Notes: generated by a model from the sequence alone, not told the origin. A stretch of 64,000 nt of DNA from Litsea cubeba (GCA_012931725.1 CM022949.1:2485439-2549438), one strand, 5' to 3'; positions 11,031 to 21,639 are shown, counted from the stretch's first letter. Numbers and translations are program-made.

Positions 11031-11293
11031 AGTCAGGGTTTTTACACCCCTCAAAGATCATTGCCGAGCTCACGCTTCCACAGCCGAGACCGGCGGAATG
11101 ATGACTCCACTTCGGCACAAGGCAGCTCGTCTCGGCCAAAGCCAGCCATTTCGGCCAAGGACAGCTTTCCAGAGGAGAGCTATACCAGCACTCGAACACA
11201 CAAAAATGCAAGCATTCCAGAACAGTGCAAAGAAAGAGAAAAAGAACTCAAGAGCATTGAGCACGGGTCGAGCGGACACAAAACTCACCCTCT

Positions 11294-11307
11294 CTTATTC
11301 ATTGTAA
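11294..11307 (-). terminator. Possible antisense polyadenylation region (E1)
   Basis: On the minus strand TTACAATGAATAAG lies about 450 bases downstream of the small antisense ORF. E2 has the same block at about 24248-24264 with a canonical AATAAA. It is conserved between the elements although the flanks differ. Poly(A) signal use is inferred only. Confidence 0.3.
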
Positions 11308-11749
11308 TTGCTTCATTACATGGATTACAAACATGGAACAAAATACACGTAGGAAAGGCTCGCGGCCCTCTGAAGACCCAAAAGAAAGCAGACTGCTCTT
11401 CACCGACACCGCCCGCCGGCCGGGAACCTCCGGCGGAAAGTCTTGTCGCATCCTGCCCCGAGGTCTTGATATCCCCCAAGAAGAAGGATCTGCGGCATGA
11501 TTCAGAACCGCCCCTTGGGACGAAGCGAGACCTCCAGGCGCCCGGTGCCGAGAGCTCTGCAACACGCTTTGGCTGGTTAGACCAAAGTGTGCAAACAAGA
11601 GCCCCCTCCTAGGGCGTTTCTAGTCCTACCCTCCGCCCAGCACCTTGCGGAGTAACGACAAGGCCGCCGAGCACAGGGGGCGCCACCAACCCACAGCTGC
11701 AAAGATTCCCATGCAACCGCACCAGGGAAGGCTGGCCGTAGACCCGCGT

Positions 11750-11884
11750 TCAGAGAGCGCGTAGCCTACGAGGACCATCTTCAGAGAGCGCGCAGACTGC
11801 GACAGGCCTCCCCCCTCGGAGGAAGCCGTCACCTGGCGCAGGAGTTCCATCTGGGTCAAAAGCCCATAGATATCTGCTAAACAT
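11750..11884 (-). CDS. Conserved small antisense ORF of E1 (44 codons)
   Basis: A minus-strand ORF with start codon at 11884 and stop TGA at 11752-11750. It aligns without gaps, from start codon to stop codon, with a 44-codon segment of E2 (24878-24744): 23 of 44 residues are identical by my count, including the blocks AFDP/TFDP, FLR and VCALSED and the ending L-x-A-L. A TATA-type sequence on the same strand lies about 63 bp upstream (11947-11954), and a possible poly(A) region lies near 11300. I recognise no family. The conserved frame could reflect a real micropeptide, or simply shared DNA between related elements; the nearby direct repeat GCGCTCTCTGAA creates part of the motif. Confidence 0.35.
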   Translation of the reverse strand: MFSRYLWAFDPDGTPAPGDGFLRGGRPVAVCALSEDGPRRLRAL

Positions 11885-11946
11885 GGCTGCCAGGCTGTTT
11901 GAATATCCTGGTCCTCTCGTCCCTTCCATGACAAGCCTACTACTCC

Positions 11947-11954
11947 TATTTATA
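11947..11954 (-). promoter_or_regulatory. Antisense TATA box upstream of the small ORF (E1)
   Basis: On the minus strand the sequence reads CCTATAAATAGG, a perfect plant TATA consensus, 63 bp before the ATG of the small antisense ORF. E2 has CCTATAAATG in the same place (24978-24984). The E1 site is nearly palindromic, so orientation rests on the ORF. Confidence 0.45.
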
Positions 11955-12381
11955 GGAAGAACAGGGGGCCCGATCTTTAAGGGTCATTATGAGGTGAGGC
12001 CTCTCACGCCTTGCGTGGCGTGCTAGACTTCCCCCAGACTGACCAGCGGCTCCGATGATACCACGTGGAGCCATCCCCTCGTTCCCCTCAACGGTCACAT
12101 CACCATGCCTATTGCTGTACAAGATCGCCCCAGATACGGAGTATCGTTGCAAGCATCCAAGAAGATAGCTCGGCACTCAATTCTGACGTCCCACCACAAA
12201 AAGCCCATCGCAGAAAGCACCATGCCGAGCTCAAGCACGGAAGTACCGAGAGACAGAAGTAGAAGGACGAGTGGCCAAAGAAACTTTCAATTGCATTAGA
12301 ATCCTTGTCATTACATTATGCAGCAAATACAATTGAAGGAAATAACCAAAAGCATGAAGCAGAGAAGCGAATGTCCCGAGG

Positions 12382-14435
12382 TCATGCCCGGTCAGACCCA
12401 CGGGCTGCAGCATCAGAAACTTCTGGAGGAGCAGAAGCCGGCATCGGGAGTGGGTACGGCGGAGGCTCCCGGAAGGAAGGATGATCCTCAGAAGCCCCGG
12501 CCTCCTTCAGGCCGGCACGCCATCCTTTCACCCAGGCCTTATCCCTCACGACGAGGACCCTTTCCTTGTAGTGGGCGGTGACCTGCGCTCTGGCATCCTC
12601 AAAAGCAGCATCGCACTCCGACTCGAGCTTCGCCTCGGCTTCATCCGCCCTCTTGGATTCGGCCTGAAGCAGGGCCGCATAGTCGTCTCCCATCTTCGAT
12701 ATGGAAACCTCGAGCTCAGCCACCCTGGCTCTCTCCACCTCGGCTTCCCCCCTCGCCTGCTCGAGCTTCACCGCGTATTCTCCCTCCACCCTGGCTAGTT
12801 TCTGGGTGACGACGTCCAGAGATTCTTGCAATCCGTTCTTCTCCACGGTCAGCTCGGTAGCGTCCATACTGTATCTGCAGATCCTGTCAGCTATAGCCAT
12901 GGTCTTCTGTGCCGCCTGTGAAAGAAACGGGGTATACGCGTTAGCTCCAAAGGTCAGAGGTGCCAGACCGCCGGATTGACAAAAAGAAATGCAGAAAAGA
13001 CTTACCGTGAAGTTAGACTGCAGCATTGACAGAATCAGCTTCTGGTCGCTGTACCTGTCCAACTGCTCCATGTCCCGAGGTAGGGCACAGGCTCGCCCCA
13101 GGGCCTCGAGGACCTGCGGATCAATCCTGTGAAGGCCGCGATCCTCCATCGTCATCGGCCTCCCCGGCCCAAGCATAAAGCTCGGCTCCCATAACGGCGG
13201 CCCCTGAGGCAGCGAGGCAGCGACCGAGCTGGGACCTGCATCAGTCCTCGGCATCTTCAGTGGCCGAGCCCCCTCCTGCTCCACTTCGGCCGAAGGTGAA
13301 CCTACTTCTGAACCAATGGGATTAGGTGGTGCGGGAACCTCTGCAGCAGCTACGGGGGAATTCATTCGAACACTCGGAAGAGGCTCGGGGGAATTCAGAT
13401 CCACGGACCCATGAGGGGCTCGGACATCCTCCACTCCGAGCGCCAATGCCTCGAGGTCCTCGAAAGATAAGCGCCTGGCGCGCCTCATCTCGGAACTCGG
13501 CGAAGGAGATCGGACAGCCCGACTCGACTCCCTTCCCGGGACACGGAGAGGTCTCGACCCCGACGTGGAAGCTGGAGCTCCAGACGTGGCCCTGACGTCA
13601 GACGACGCCCGCGAAGGCTCCTCTGCAGCCTCCGGACTAGTCCATTCCTGCCCAACTTCAGGACCTGCACCTTCACCCTGGATCGGCTCTACAGTACCCC
13701 TTAGATACCCACGGTATCTCTGCTGATACCCTAGCAGCGACCAAGCCGCCCTGCCGTCATGGCCGCTGTATCGCTTTACTAGGCGGAGCCAGGCCTCGTT
13801 CCTCTTCCAGATGTACGGCCCGTTTTCTCTCCTTCAAAGCTGTAACCACCAGAAGCGTCAGCACGGCAGAGCAAAAAGAAAAAATATAAAAAAGACAGGG
13901 AATATTTACTTGGAATGGTCCCGAAATGGCGAGGGACTTGGTAGCCTCTATCGATGTCGGCCACCCCGAACTCCCAGTTTCCCGAGACATACAGAAGATC
14001 GTCTCCGGCATACTTGCTTGAGTCCTCCAAGTATCGGACAAAGCCGTCCCGGCCTGGCTTTGCCCGGAGGTAATAAGCATCCCCGGACTTGCATATATCG
14101 TATACATCCTCAATATCGAAGACGCCGAGGTTAATGCTCAGAACCTCATTTAACCTAGCCGTGCCCATCACAATCTTGAAGGCATTGGGTAGCAGCTGGC
14201 AGGGGCAGAGGCGCCATTGACTGAGACACCTCCTGAGAAGGGGGTGAAGGGGAAAACGGACCCCACCTTCTATCACAGCCATTAAAGGAAACGGCATCCA
14301 ACCCCCCGAGAAGTCGCGAAGGTTGATGCCGTTGGGATCTTCGCCCCTGACTTGGACGTCAGCAGGGACCCTGAAGGCCGACCTGAAGCCCTCAATCGCA
14401 GCCTCGCCCTCTAACCAATGGCTATAGATCCCCAT
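12382..14435 (-). CDS. E1 antisense ORF (aORF), spliced, 'putative gypsy-type transposon' domain
   Basis: An antisense gene of a type known from Tat-clade elements; its function is not established. I read start ATG at 14435 (protein begins MGIYSHWLEGE). Exon 14437-13910 carries the conserved PFPL...GVRFPLHPLLRRCL, LCPCQLLPNAF and GRDGFVRYLEDSS segments of the Pfam 'putative gypsy type transposon' family. Introns: 13909-13840 (GTAAAT...ACAG) and 13005-12916 (GTAAGT...ACAG), plus one in the 5' leader at 14497-14438. The last exon has a predicted coiled coil (alternating Glu/Ala/Lys around 12780-12550) and ends at 12382. E2 has the same intron positions and frame. One flaw: compared with E2, two bases are missing near 13812, shifting the frame unless an AG 13 bp inside the exon is used as acceptor. 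Confidence 0.6.
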
Positions 14436-14636
14436 TTCTACCCCAATCCAAAGACAGAGAAACCCACAGGAGAAAAGGCAGGGTAGAAGGAACTTACGGG
14501 AGCAAGACGACGACAATGAGCAGCAAAGAGACACGGCCTCAGCAGCACACCACTTCTCAGACGAGGTTCCCTAGCAGCAACTTGTTCTCCTTTGATTCAG
14601 AATGGTGACGGAGAAGAAGATGAGCCTCGATTGCCC

Positions 14637-14642
14637 TATATA
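14637..14642 (-). promoter_or_regulatory. Antisense TATA box upstream of E1 aORF
   Basis: TATATA, about 140 bp upstream of the predicted leader-intron donor at 14497 and 200 bp before the ATG. E2 has TATTTATA (minus strand) at the matching place, 27797-27804. The conservation of a TATA-like site at this spacing in both elements supports an antisense promoter, but TATATA is symmetric and no start site is known. Confidence 0.4.
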
Positions 14643-14968
14643 CGTGACCAAAAGGCACCCCCCTTTTTTTTTCAGGGGACCTAGTTGGGGCGCGCCAAAG
14701 GAGCATCTCCTAGAGCTCCGCGCAAATCATTTCAAACATTGATTCCGTCCCTGACAGAACGGCGCGCACGATCTCGAGAAGGCAGACGACTAACCAAAGG
14801 ATGACACGCGGAGCCGTCGACCTGTCTCCAGCATTGAATAAGGGACGCCAATTATTGCCTCGATTATCCAAAGCGACCGCGAATCAGGGTCGAGAAGGAC
14901 TCCCTCCACCGTGTAAAGCACCGTCACATAGCTCCCGACCTCACGGCACTAACGATCTCCGCAAGGTC

Positions 14969-14981
14969 AGAAGCTAGGGGG
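14969..14981 (+). other. E1 polypurine tract
   Basis: AGAAGCTAGGGGG lies four bases before the 3' LTR, the position of plus-strand priming. The same AGAAGCTAGGGGGCAA precedes the E2 3' LTR at about 28131-28147. Confidence 0.7.
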
Positions 14982-14985
14982 CAAT

Positions 14986-15894
14986 TGTGTGGGGAGATTT
15001 CCAGAGCACCAGATTAAGCCAATCCCAGCCATCAGATGAGACTAAGCACTCTCACGTGCCAGCCGCGTGCTACCCACGTGGCACCAGACTCACCTCGGCT
15101 AGCGAGGCAGAGGCCTCGGCCGAAGTCAGACAGCTCCATGCCATTAGCGCCGAGCCCAGCCACCCCCTATGGCTCCATCTCGGTTGAGAGCTCCACCTCG
15201 GCTGAAGGAGCCGAGACGAGAGCCAAAGCTAGAAAGAGTCTCCACTCACGCCCCTCATCCCCCGCGTCACCAGGCACGTGGAGGGATGGGGGCACGAGCT
15301 AGGGGGACAGACGCGACATCCAGCCGCCCACATTCTTCGCCAGATCCTGACTGGGCGACATCCAGCGGCTGAGGCCACATCAGGGCAAGGCCCGAGGGTA
15401 GATCCGACGATCCCCTACCGCCAAAAGCACCCAACACGATCTGGCCCAACAAGACGCGCATTTAATGCATTGTGGACTGATCCGACTGACATTAAATGCA
15501 GGGTGGGCTGGATTGGACCGCATTTATTACTTTGCGGGCTCATCATGACTCCCAGTCACATCATGGGACCCACACCAAGGTGTCCTCCAAAGGCATAAGC
15601 CAAAGCTTCTATAAAAAGAATCCCATACCACATGCAAGGTACGCACAATTTCATACACAGAGCCGTTACTCTGTCTCTCTTCTTCCTCTCCTTCCATTGT
15701 TCCAGTTCCTACACTGACTTTGGCATCGGAGAGCCTTGCGCCGCCCAGGCCAGGGTCCTCTGACCGTTTGCTCTTCTCTTTCAGGCTTTCGGACGGCACC
15801 CAGTCATTCCCAGTCATCATCTTTTCATCATCATCATCGGATAAGTCCTCTAAGGCTCCCCCCTTATTGTGGGTCATTACTTTCAGCACCTACA
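14986..15894 (+). repeat. E1 3' LTR (909 bp)
   Basis: Starts TGTGTGGGG and ends CTACA. It is followed by the ACTTC target duplication at 15895-15899. It differs from the 5' LTR at nine positions and one base of length (in GGTACCCCAG versus GGCACCCAG). Confidence 0.93.
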
Positions 15895-15899
15895 ACTTC

Positions 15900-16095
15900 T
15901 TCTGTGAGAATGAAGAAGACTGCTTAGCTGTTGGGCGACGTTACTTACCTTTGTGCAAATCTCATTCTCCCTGTGATATGTTTTGCTAAGAAAATGAAGA
16001 ATTTATACGAGGGACATGACTTGATCAGTTATGGGTCATTGTTTGTTTTTTTAGTGTAAGCTTCAGTTTGTGTGGGACCCACTTTTGTGTAATCA
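15900..16095. other. Flank between E1 and the LINE fragment
   Basis: Short AT-rich, single-copy-looking sequence, continuous with 6438-6919 before E1 inserted. I see no gene here. Confidence 0.3.
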
Positions 16096-16101
16096 CAGGG
16101 C

Positions 16102-16600
16102 TATCATTTTTTTTTGCTTAAGGTAAGCTATGTATTGAAAAAAGAAGAAGGGCAAAAGCCCCTAGACAAGGAGAAAAAAGAATACAGCAGGAAGACTACC
16201 ACAAAAAAGAATAGGGCACCTCTAAAGAAGAGGACCAACAACCAGCCCCTACAAACAAAAAGAAAGCAGCACCAAAGAGGGAACCAAGAAGACATGGGAG
16301 GATCCCGACAACAGCAAACACAAAAAGAAAAATAAAAAGAGAGCCCAGCAACCAAAACAAAACTCCAACAGTAGCACCCAAAACCACACCAACTACAGCT
16401 AGAACCCCACCAACATCAAGACATAACTGCAACAACAGAAAAACAGAATTGCAACAACATCGACTGCCACTTCTGAGCCAAACACCAGGGAAAAGGATCA
16501 GCCTAGAGAGGAGGGAGAGTCACCCCACCCTAAGGCCCTCAAGATTGGATGAGAGGGAGGGCGGCTATCAGTTGAAAATAGAATTCTCATCGCAACTCAC
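16102..16600 (-). mobile_element. 5'-truncated LINE fragment (3' UTR and poly(A))
   Basis: Read on the minus strand, this is a pyrimidine-rich 3' UTR ending GGCTTTTGCCC...CAATACATAGC and then a poly(A) run (plus-strand T-run at about 16108-16116). That is the usual 3' end of plant L1-type elements; compare the related layout at 44796-44880. No ORF2 domain is present. The 5' boundary and target duplication could not be fixed; E2 inserted just to the right. Confidence 0.55.
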
Positions 16601-16647
16601 TCTCAGAATAAAAATAATCTAGGAATTAGGGAATTACATGTCATGGC

Positions 16648-17523
16648 TGTGTGGGGAGATTTTCAAAGCTCCAGGATTATGCTAATTACGGCTATAAGAT
16701 GGGATTAAGTACTCCCACGTACCGACCACGTGCCACTCAGACTCGCCTCGGCTGCCGGGACAGAGGCCTCAGCCAAAATCGGACAGGCTTTGGCTGCTAG
16801 TGCCGAGCTTGGCTGCCAGGGGCCCACTTCGGCTAAAGAGCTTGACCTTGGCCAAAGGAGCCGGGACGGAAGCCGAAGCAGAGAAGGATCTCATCTCGCG
16901 CCCTACGCCCACCACGTCATCAGTCACGTGGCAGAGTAGGGGCGCGAGCCAGTGGGACAGATGCGACATCGGCAGTCCACAATCTTCACCAGATCGCTGA
17001 CAGAGCGGCACCCAGCGGCTGTAGCCAAATCAGGGCAAGACCCAAGGGTGGATCCGATGGGACCTCAACCGCCAAAGGCGTCCAACATGATCTGGACCAA
17101 CATAACATGCATTAAATACAATGTGGGCTGATCCGACTGGCATTAAATGCAATGTGGGTTGAAGTGAACCGCATTTATGACTTTGTGGGCTGATAAGGAC
17201 TTCCCTATCAAATCATGGGACCCACTCCAAAATATCGTGCAAGATATCCTCCATAATTCTCTATAAATAGAACTCTATTCCACATGCAAGGTACACACAT
17301 CTAAAATCATAGATCTGATACTCTGCCTCTCTTCTTCCTCTCCTTCCTTCGTTCCAGTTCATATACTGACTTAGGCATTGGAGAGCCTTGCGCCGCCCAA
17401 GCCAGGGTCCTCTGACCGTTTGCTCTTCCCTTTCAGGCTTAGAGGCAGCAGATCATCTTCTTCATTTGGATAAGTCCTGTAAGGCACCCCCATTATTGTG
17501 AGTCATAGTTTTCTGCACTTACA
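16648..17523 (+). repeat. E2 5' LTR (876 bp)
   Basis: TG...CA bounded and equal in length to 28149-29024. Its last 150 bp resemble those of the E1 LTR closely (shared GGAGAGCCTTGCGC and TCCTCTGACCGTTTGCTC), while the upstream part differs, marking a sister family. Confidence 0.93.
17262..17269 (+). promoter_or_regulatory. E2 5' LTR TATA box
   Basis: TATAAATA in CTCTATAAATAGAAC, 255 bp before the LTR end. The same site lies at 28763-28770 in the 3' LTR. It corresponds in position to the E1 LTR TATA box. Confidence 0.6.
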
Positions 17524-17525
17524 AT

Positions 17526-17543
17526 TGGCGCCGTCTGTGGGAA
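17526..17543 (+). other. E2 primer-binding site
   Basis: TGGCGCCGTCTGTGGGAA, two bases after the LTR. It is identical to the E1 site. Confidence 0.8.
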
Positions 17544-17588
17544 AGTACTATCCCAACCTTCCCAACCTTCTCAATCTTCCCAGAAACC

Positions 17589-19430
17589 ATGCCTCCAAAA
17601 GCTAAGAGAGGCGGAGCGTCCTTGAGAGCAATGCTCGAGCAACCAGGCCCGTCGACGGATGCCCCTCCTCAAGGGCGGTCAAGAACGGTGCATGGCGCGT
17701 CTGCATGCGAGGGCCGCCTAGGCTCCTAACTCTTCGTCGAAATTCCCTTCCAAGAGGGACTTGAGGCCTCGCTCTCAGGCGAGGAAGTCACGCTCTCAGG
17801 CGAGGAAGTCACGCCTCCCCGACGGGACGAGCGTCGACACGAGCGGCCTCGCAAAGATAAGGCTGTGGCAGTGGAAGGGTCACGCCGTGCGCAACCCTCT
17901 GATGATGGAGGAGATATCGCAGCTCAAAATGCTCTCATCCAGAAACAAGAGCAGTTGATCCGCCAACTCCAGCAGCAACTGAGAGTAGTACAAATTGCCT
18001 CGTTAAGGCAGCCCTCTGAGCCCCAAGGCGAGAAGAGAGCCGCCCAGAGCAAGGCAGCTCAGCCCTCTCGCGAGGATATGAGAGCCTTTTTGGATCAGAA
18101 GCGCAGTCAGGCCCACGACGAAGGCTCGAGCAACAGCTGAAGTCACCATGGCCGCGATGGACGAGCTCATAGCCATCACGGCCGAGACCATTCGAAGCGG
18201 AAGCCGAGAGCACTAGCGCCAGAGAAAGATGACGAGCAGGAGCGGCTCGATAAGCGTATCAAGCTGGGCCTTCAGCATAACTTGGAGATGCGGGACCAGC
18301 AAGATATTTGTGGCCCCAACGATCTGGAGGCCTCTCCCTTCACGTGGGACATCGAAAGAACTCCCTTGCCCAAGAAGTTCTCTGTCCCGTGGTTCGTCCC
18401 TTACGACGGATTGTCCGACCCAGCCGCTCACCTCCGGCACTTCTCTCAGAAGATGTCCATCTGGGGGAACGAGGGCCACCTCAACTGCAAGATCTTCTCC
18501 TCCAGTCTGAGCGACCTTCCTCTGAAGTGGTACTGCGCCCTCCCGGAGAAGTCTATCTCGAGTTGGAGAGAGCTCCAGCTCTCCTTCCTGAAGAAGTTCC
18601 AGGCCTACAGCGTCGTCCCCAAGACCGATGCTGATATACTCGCCCTCAAGATGAAGCAGGGCGAGAGCCTCACCTAGTTCGCCCAGCGGTTCTGGGCGAT
18701 CTACAGCCAAATTGAAGATACTAGAGACGAAGTGGCGATTTTCGCCTTCCGGAACGCCCTGTTGCTAGGGAACGAGCTGAGGAAAGATCTAGTTGGAGAC
18801 CCCGCTACCTCCATGCAGGCCTTAATGTCCCGGATAAAGCGCTACGTCGCCCGGGAGGAGGATGAGATCCGGGCCCAGGAGGACGAAGGCCCGGAACCCA
18901 AAGAAAGGAACAGCCAGCCCCCGTAGAGGGGCAAGAAGCCCTTTAAGAAGGAAGAGTCGAAGCAAGCTTAGGTCTCCAGTTCGGCGAGAGCTGCGGCGTC
19001 TGGATCTGGGGGCAACAGGAGGACCAAATCCCCCTCGGACGCCTACCATGCTGTGAACGTCGCCTTCAAGGAGCCGATCCACCAGAACATGAACAAGATC
19101 AAGAATAGGCCGTTCTTTAGGTGGCCTCAGCCGATGCAGAGTGATCCCTCCACCCATGACCAAACCAAGTTTTATGCCTACCACAAACAGAATGGGCACA
19201 AGACTGAGGAGTGCAGGACCTTGAAGTATCACCTGGAGAGGCTCGCCAAAGAGGGCCACCTCGAGGAGTTCGTGAAGGTAAGAGATGTCGGCAACGGCGG
19301 TGGCAGCCGAGCTAGTCAGAGCGCCGATAAGGATCCAGAGAGTGAAGACTCTGAGAAGATCATTAATGTGATCCATCTGGCGCCCTCAGCTCCCTCTCCT
19401 TCAGCTCAGGGCAGCTCCCAGGCTCGTACC
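17589..19430 (+). pseudogene. E2 gag, broken by stop codons
   Basis: Homologue of the intact E1 Gag, starting with the same MPPKA. In-frame stops interrupt it: TAA at about 17728 after the GRLGS segment, TGA at about 18137, TAG at 18675 in the capsid core, and TAG near 18924 and 18969. A duplicated in-frame 9-codon segment (SGEEVTL/SGEEVTP) occurs near 17775-17815. The capsid core (HFSQKMSIWG...) lies at about 18430-18860. A zinc-knuckle-like YHKQNGHKTEEC lies at about 19180-19215. After it the frame runs on without a stop into protease, so in intact relatives gag and pol are one ORF. Confidence 0.85.
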
Positions 19431-19898
19431 GAAGCCAGGCGAGCCTCGCACGGGAAAGAGGTGATGAGAGCTGAGCTCGGGCCAGCGTCCAAGAGAGCGC
19501 GGCGCGACCGACCAGCCATCTCATTTTCAGACAAAGACCTAGAGGGAATACAGCTTCCCCATAATGATCCCCTGCTCCTGACCATGAAGCTGAGAGACTT
19601 CACTGTGAAGAGGATCCTCGTCGACTCCGGCAGTTCCTCCGAGGTCCTCTACTACGAATGCTTCAAAAAGATGGGACTCTCAGAAGGTGATCTGAAGGAG
19701 GTCCGTGCACCCCTAATAGGGTTCAGCGCCAAGCCAGTCTACCCCAAGGGGAGAATCACTCTGGAAACCAGAGTGGGCGGAGCCTCTGTGATGGCTGACT
19801 TTCTGGTAGTGGACGCCCCTTCCCCCTACAATGTTATCATGGGCAGAGCGTGGCTCCACAAGATGGAAGCAGTTCCCTCCTCCCTCACCAGAAGCTGA
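19431..19898 (+). pseudogene. E2 aspartic protease region
   Basis: Retropepsin domain that would mature the Gag-Pol polyprotein. The catalytic triplet D-S-G is seen in ILVDSGSSSEVLYY (about 19615-19655), followed by the flap-like region and the NVIMGRAWL motif near 19830-19860. The frame is open from 19053. It is lost by a +1-type frameshift near 19875, where the downstream RT frame (from 19850) overlaps. Confidence 0.8.
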
Positions 19899-21588
19899 AA
19901 TTCGTACTCGAGGGCAAGGATGGCAGAATGGAGGTGGTCATAATCAAGGGGGATCAACAGCTGGCCAAGCAGTGCTTGTTGGCCATGGTCCCAGCAGAGA
20001 GAGAGCCAAAGCGAGTAAACCTCACAGAGTTCGAAATGGGTCTGGATGAGATCGGCCGAGATCTTGACAAGAAGAGCATTGAAGATCTAGCCGAAGTCAG
20101 GCTCGACCCGTCAGACCTCGACAGATTTTTCTTGATCGGCACCCAATTGCCCGAAACAGAGAGAGCCGAGCTCTCAAGATTCTTGATGCAGAATGTGGAT
20201 GTCTTCGCTTGGACCCCGAGCGAGATGCCTGGGGTCGACCCCGAAGTCATGTGCCATAGGCTGAACGTGGATCCCAACCACAAGCCAATGGTACAGAAGG
20301 CCCGCAGGATGGGGTTGCAGCAGACGGAAGCGGTGGTCGACGAAATCGACAAGTTGCTCGAGGCCGGCGCAATCCGGGAGGTCCAGTACCCGGTCCGGCT
20401 GGCCAATACAATAGTAGTGAAAAAGAAGACTGGAAAGTGGAGGGGGTGCGTGGACTTCACAGATCTCAACAGAGCATGCCCAAAGGACAGCTTCCCTCTT
20501 CCCAAGATTGATCAGATGATCGACGCCACTGCTAGCCATGACAAAATGAGCTTCCTCGATGCCTACAGAGGTTACCACCAGATTCCCATGTATGAGCCAG
20601 ACGAGGAGAAAACAACATTCATAACCCCTCGCGCGGCACTTACTGTTACAAGGTGATGCCCTTTAGGCTCAAGAATGTGGGGGCAACTTATCAGCGCCTC
20701 GTCACCAAAATGTTCCAGGCTCAGCTCGGCAAGACAGTTGAAGTCTATATTGACGATATGGTCGTCAAGTCCAAGCAGTCGAGCAACCATCTGGCGGATC
20801 TGACCCAAGTCTTCAGCATCCTCCGTGAGTTCAAGCTCAAGCTAAATGCTTCCAAGTGCGCTTTCGGCATAGCTTCGGGCAAGTTCATCAAAAGCCTAGT
20901 GACACGAAGGGGGTTAGAGGCCAACCCGGACCAGATTACTGCAATCCTGTGCATCCAAAGCCCATCTACCACAAAAGAGGTCCAAAAGCTCACAGGCATG
21001 GCTGCAGCACTCAATCGCTTCATCAGCAGATCGTCAGATAAGTGCCGGCCTTTCTTTCAGCTTCTAAAAAAGAATTTCAAGTTTCAGTGGACCCCTGAGT
21101 GCGACCAAGCATTGGAAGCACTCAAAACCTATTTATCTTCACCACCCTTGCTCTCTACCCCAACTCAGGGGGAAGTTTTGTATTTGTATCAAGCGGTCTC
21201 GGATCATGCAGTGAGCTCCGTTCTCATCAGAGAGGACGATGGTGTCCAAAAACTAATCTACTATACGAGCAAGATCCTGCTAGATATCGAGACCAGATAC
21301 CTTTTGCTGGAGAAGCTTACGTTGGCACTTGTCAGCGCCTCCCGCAAGCTCTCCCATTATTTTCAATCACATACTATTGTGGTCATCACGGAGCACCCAC
21401 TCCGATCTATTTTCAAGAAAGCTGACTTTTCAGGGCGCATATCAAAATGGGCAGTTGAACTGGGGCGGTATGACATCCAGTACCGTCCCAGGACTGCGAT
21501 CAAAGCCCAAATCCTGGCAGACTTCATCGTAGAGTTCGTCTCACTGAGCTCGGCTTCGACCCAGCCCGGCATCGAACTGGGGGCATAG
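19899..21588 (+). pseudogene. E2 reverse transcriptase and first RNase H
   Basis: RT of the Ty3/gypsy type. Fingers/palm motifs are visible (GAIREVQYPVRLANTIVVKKK near 20370-20425 and CVDFTDLNRACPKDSFPLP near 20450-20500). The catalytic YIDDM box lies at about 20743-20757. A frameshift near 20640, within the segment before VMPFRLKN, splits the domain into two frames. The connection and RNase H region follows (residues around PLLSTPTQGEVLYLY, about 21150-21190, and SHTIVVITEHPL, about 21365-21400). The stop TAG is at 21586-21588, before the second RNase H. Confidence 0.88.
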
Positions 21589-21639
21589 GGCATGAGCGTG
21601 AAGTCACTGAGGTCGAACAATCTTCTCAGAGCCAAGATC

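Larger units (their letters stand above)
6925..15894 (+). mobile_element. E1: complete non-autonomous Tat-type gypsy retrotransposon (gag-only, 8970 bp)
   Basis: Both LTRs begin TGTGTGGGG and end CTACA. The element is bounded by the 5-bp target duplication ACTTC (6920-6924 and 15895-15899). Order: 5' LTR, primer-binding site, gag, a scar of two pol deletions, a 57-bp tandem array, two antisense ORFs, polypurine tract, 3' LTR. By eye the LTRs differ at 9 substitutions and one 1-bp indel over 910 bp (about 1%), so the insertion is recent. Protease, reverse transcriptase, both RNase H domains and integrase are missing, so mobility would need enzymes in trans. Lineage is assigned from the related E2 (second RNase H, antisense ORF, 3' tandem repeats), all traits of the Tat clade. 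Confidence 0.93.

Noticed and set aside
9973..11307. Two long overlapping ORFs (412 codons minus, 419 codons plus) with repeating PTPWKRPRVQTRSFPK or its antisense as a repeat protein
   Set aside because: They are the translation of a 57-bp tandem repeat whose length is a multiple of three. Both strands are open for that reason, and the frame has no match to a known domain. The array position fits the known hypervariable 3' region of Tat elements.
16114..16435. Overlapping plus and minus ORFs (Lys/Gln-rich; Phe/Val-rich)
   Set aside because: They lie in the 3' UTR of a truncated LINE, where the strand bias yields a lysine-rich reading on one strand and a hydrophobic one on the other.
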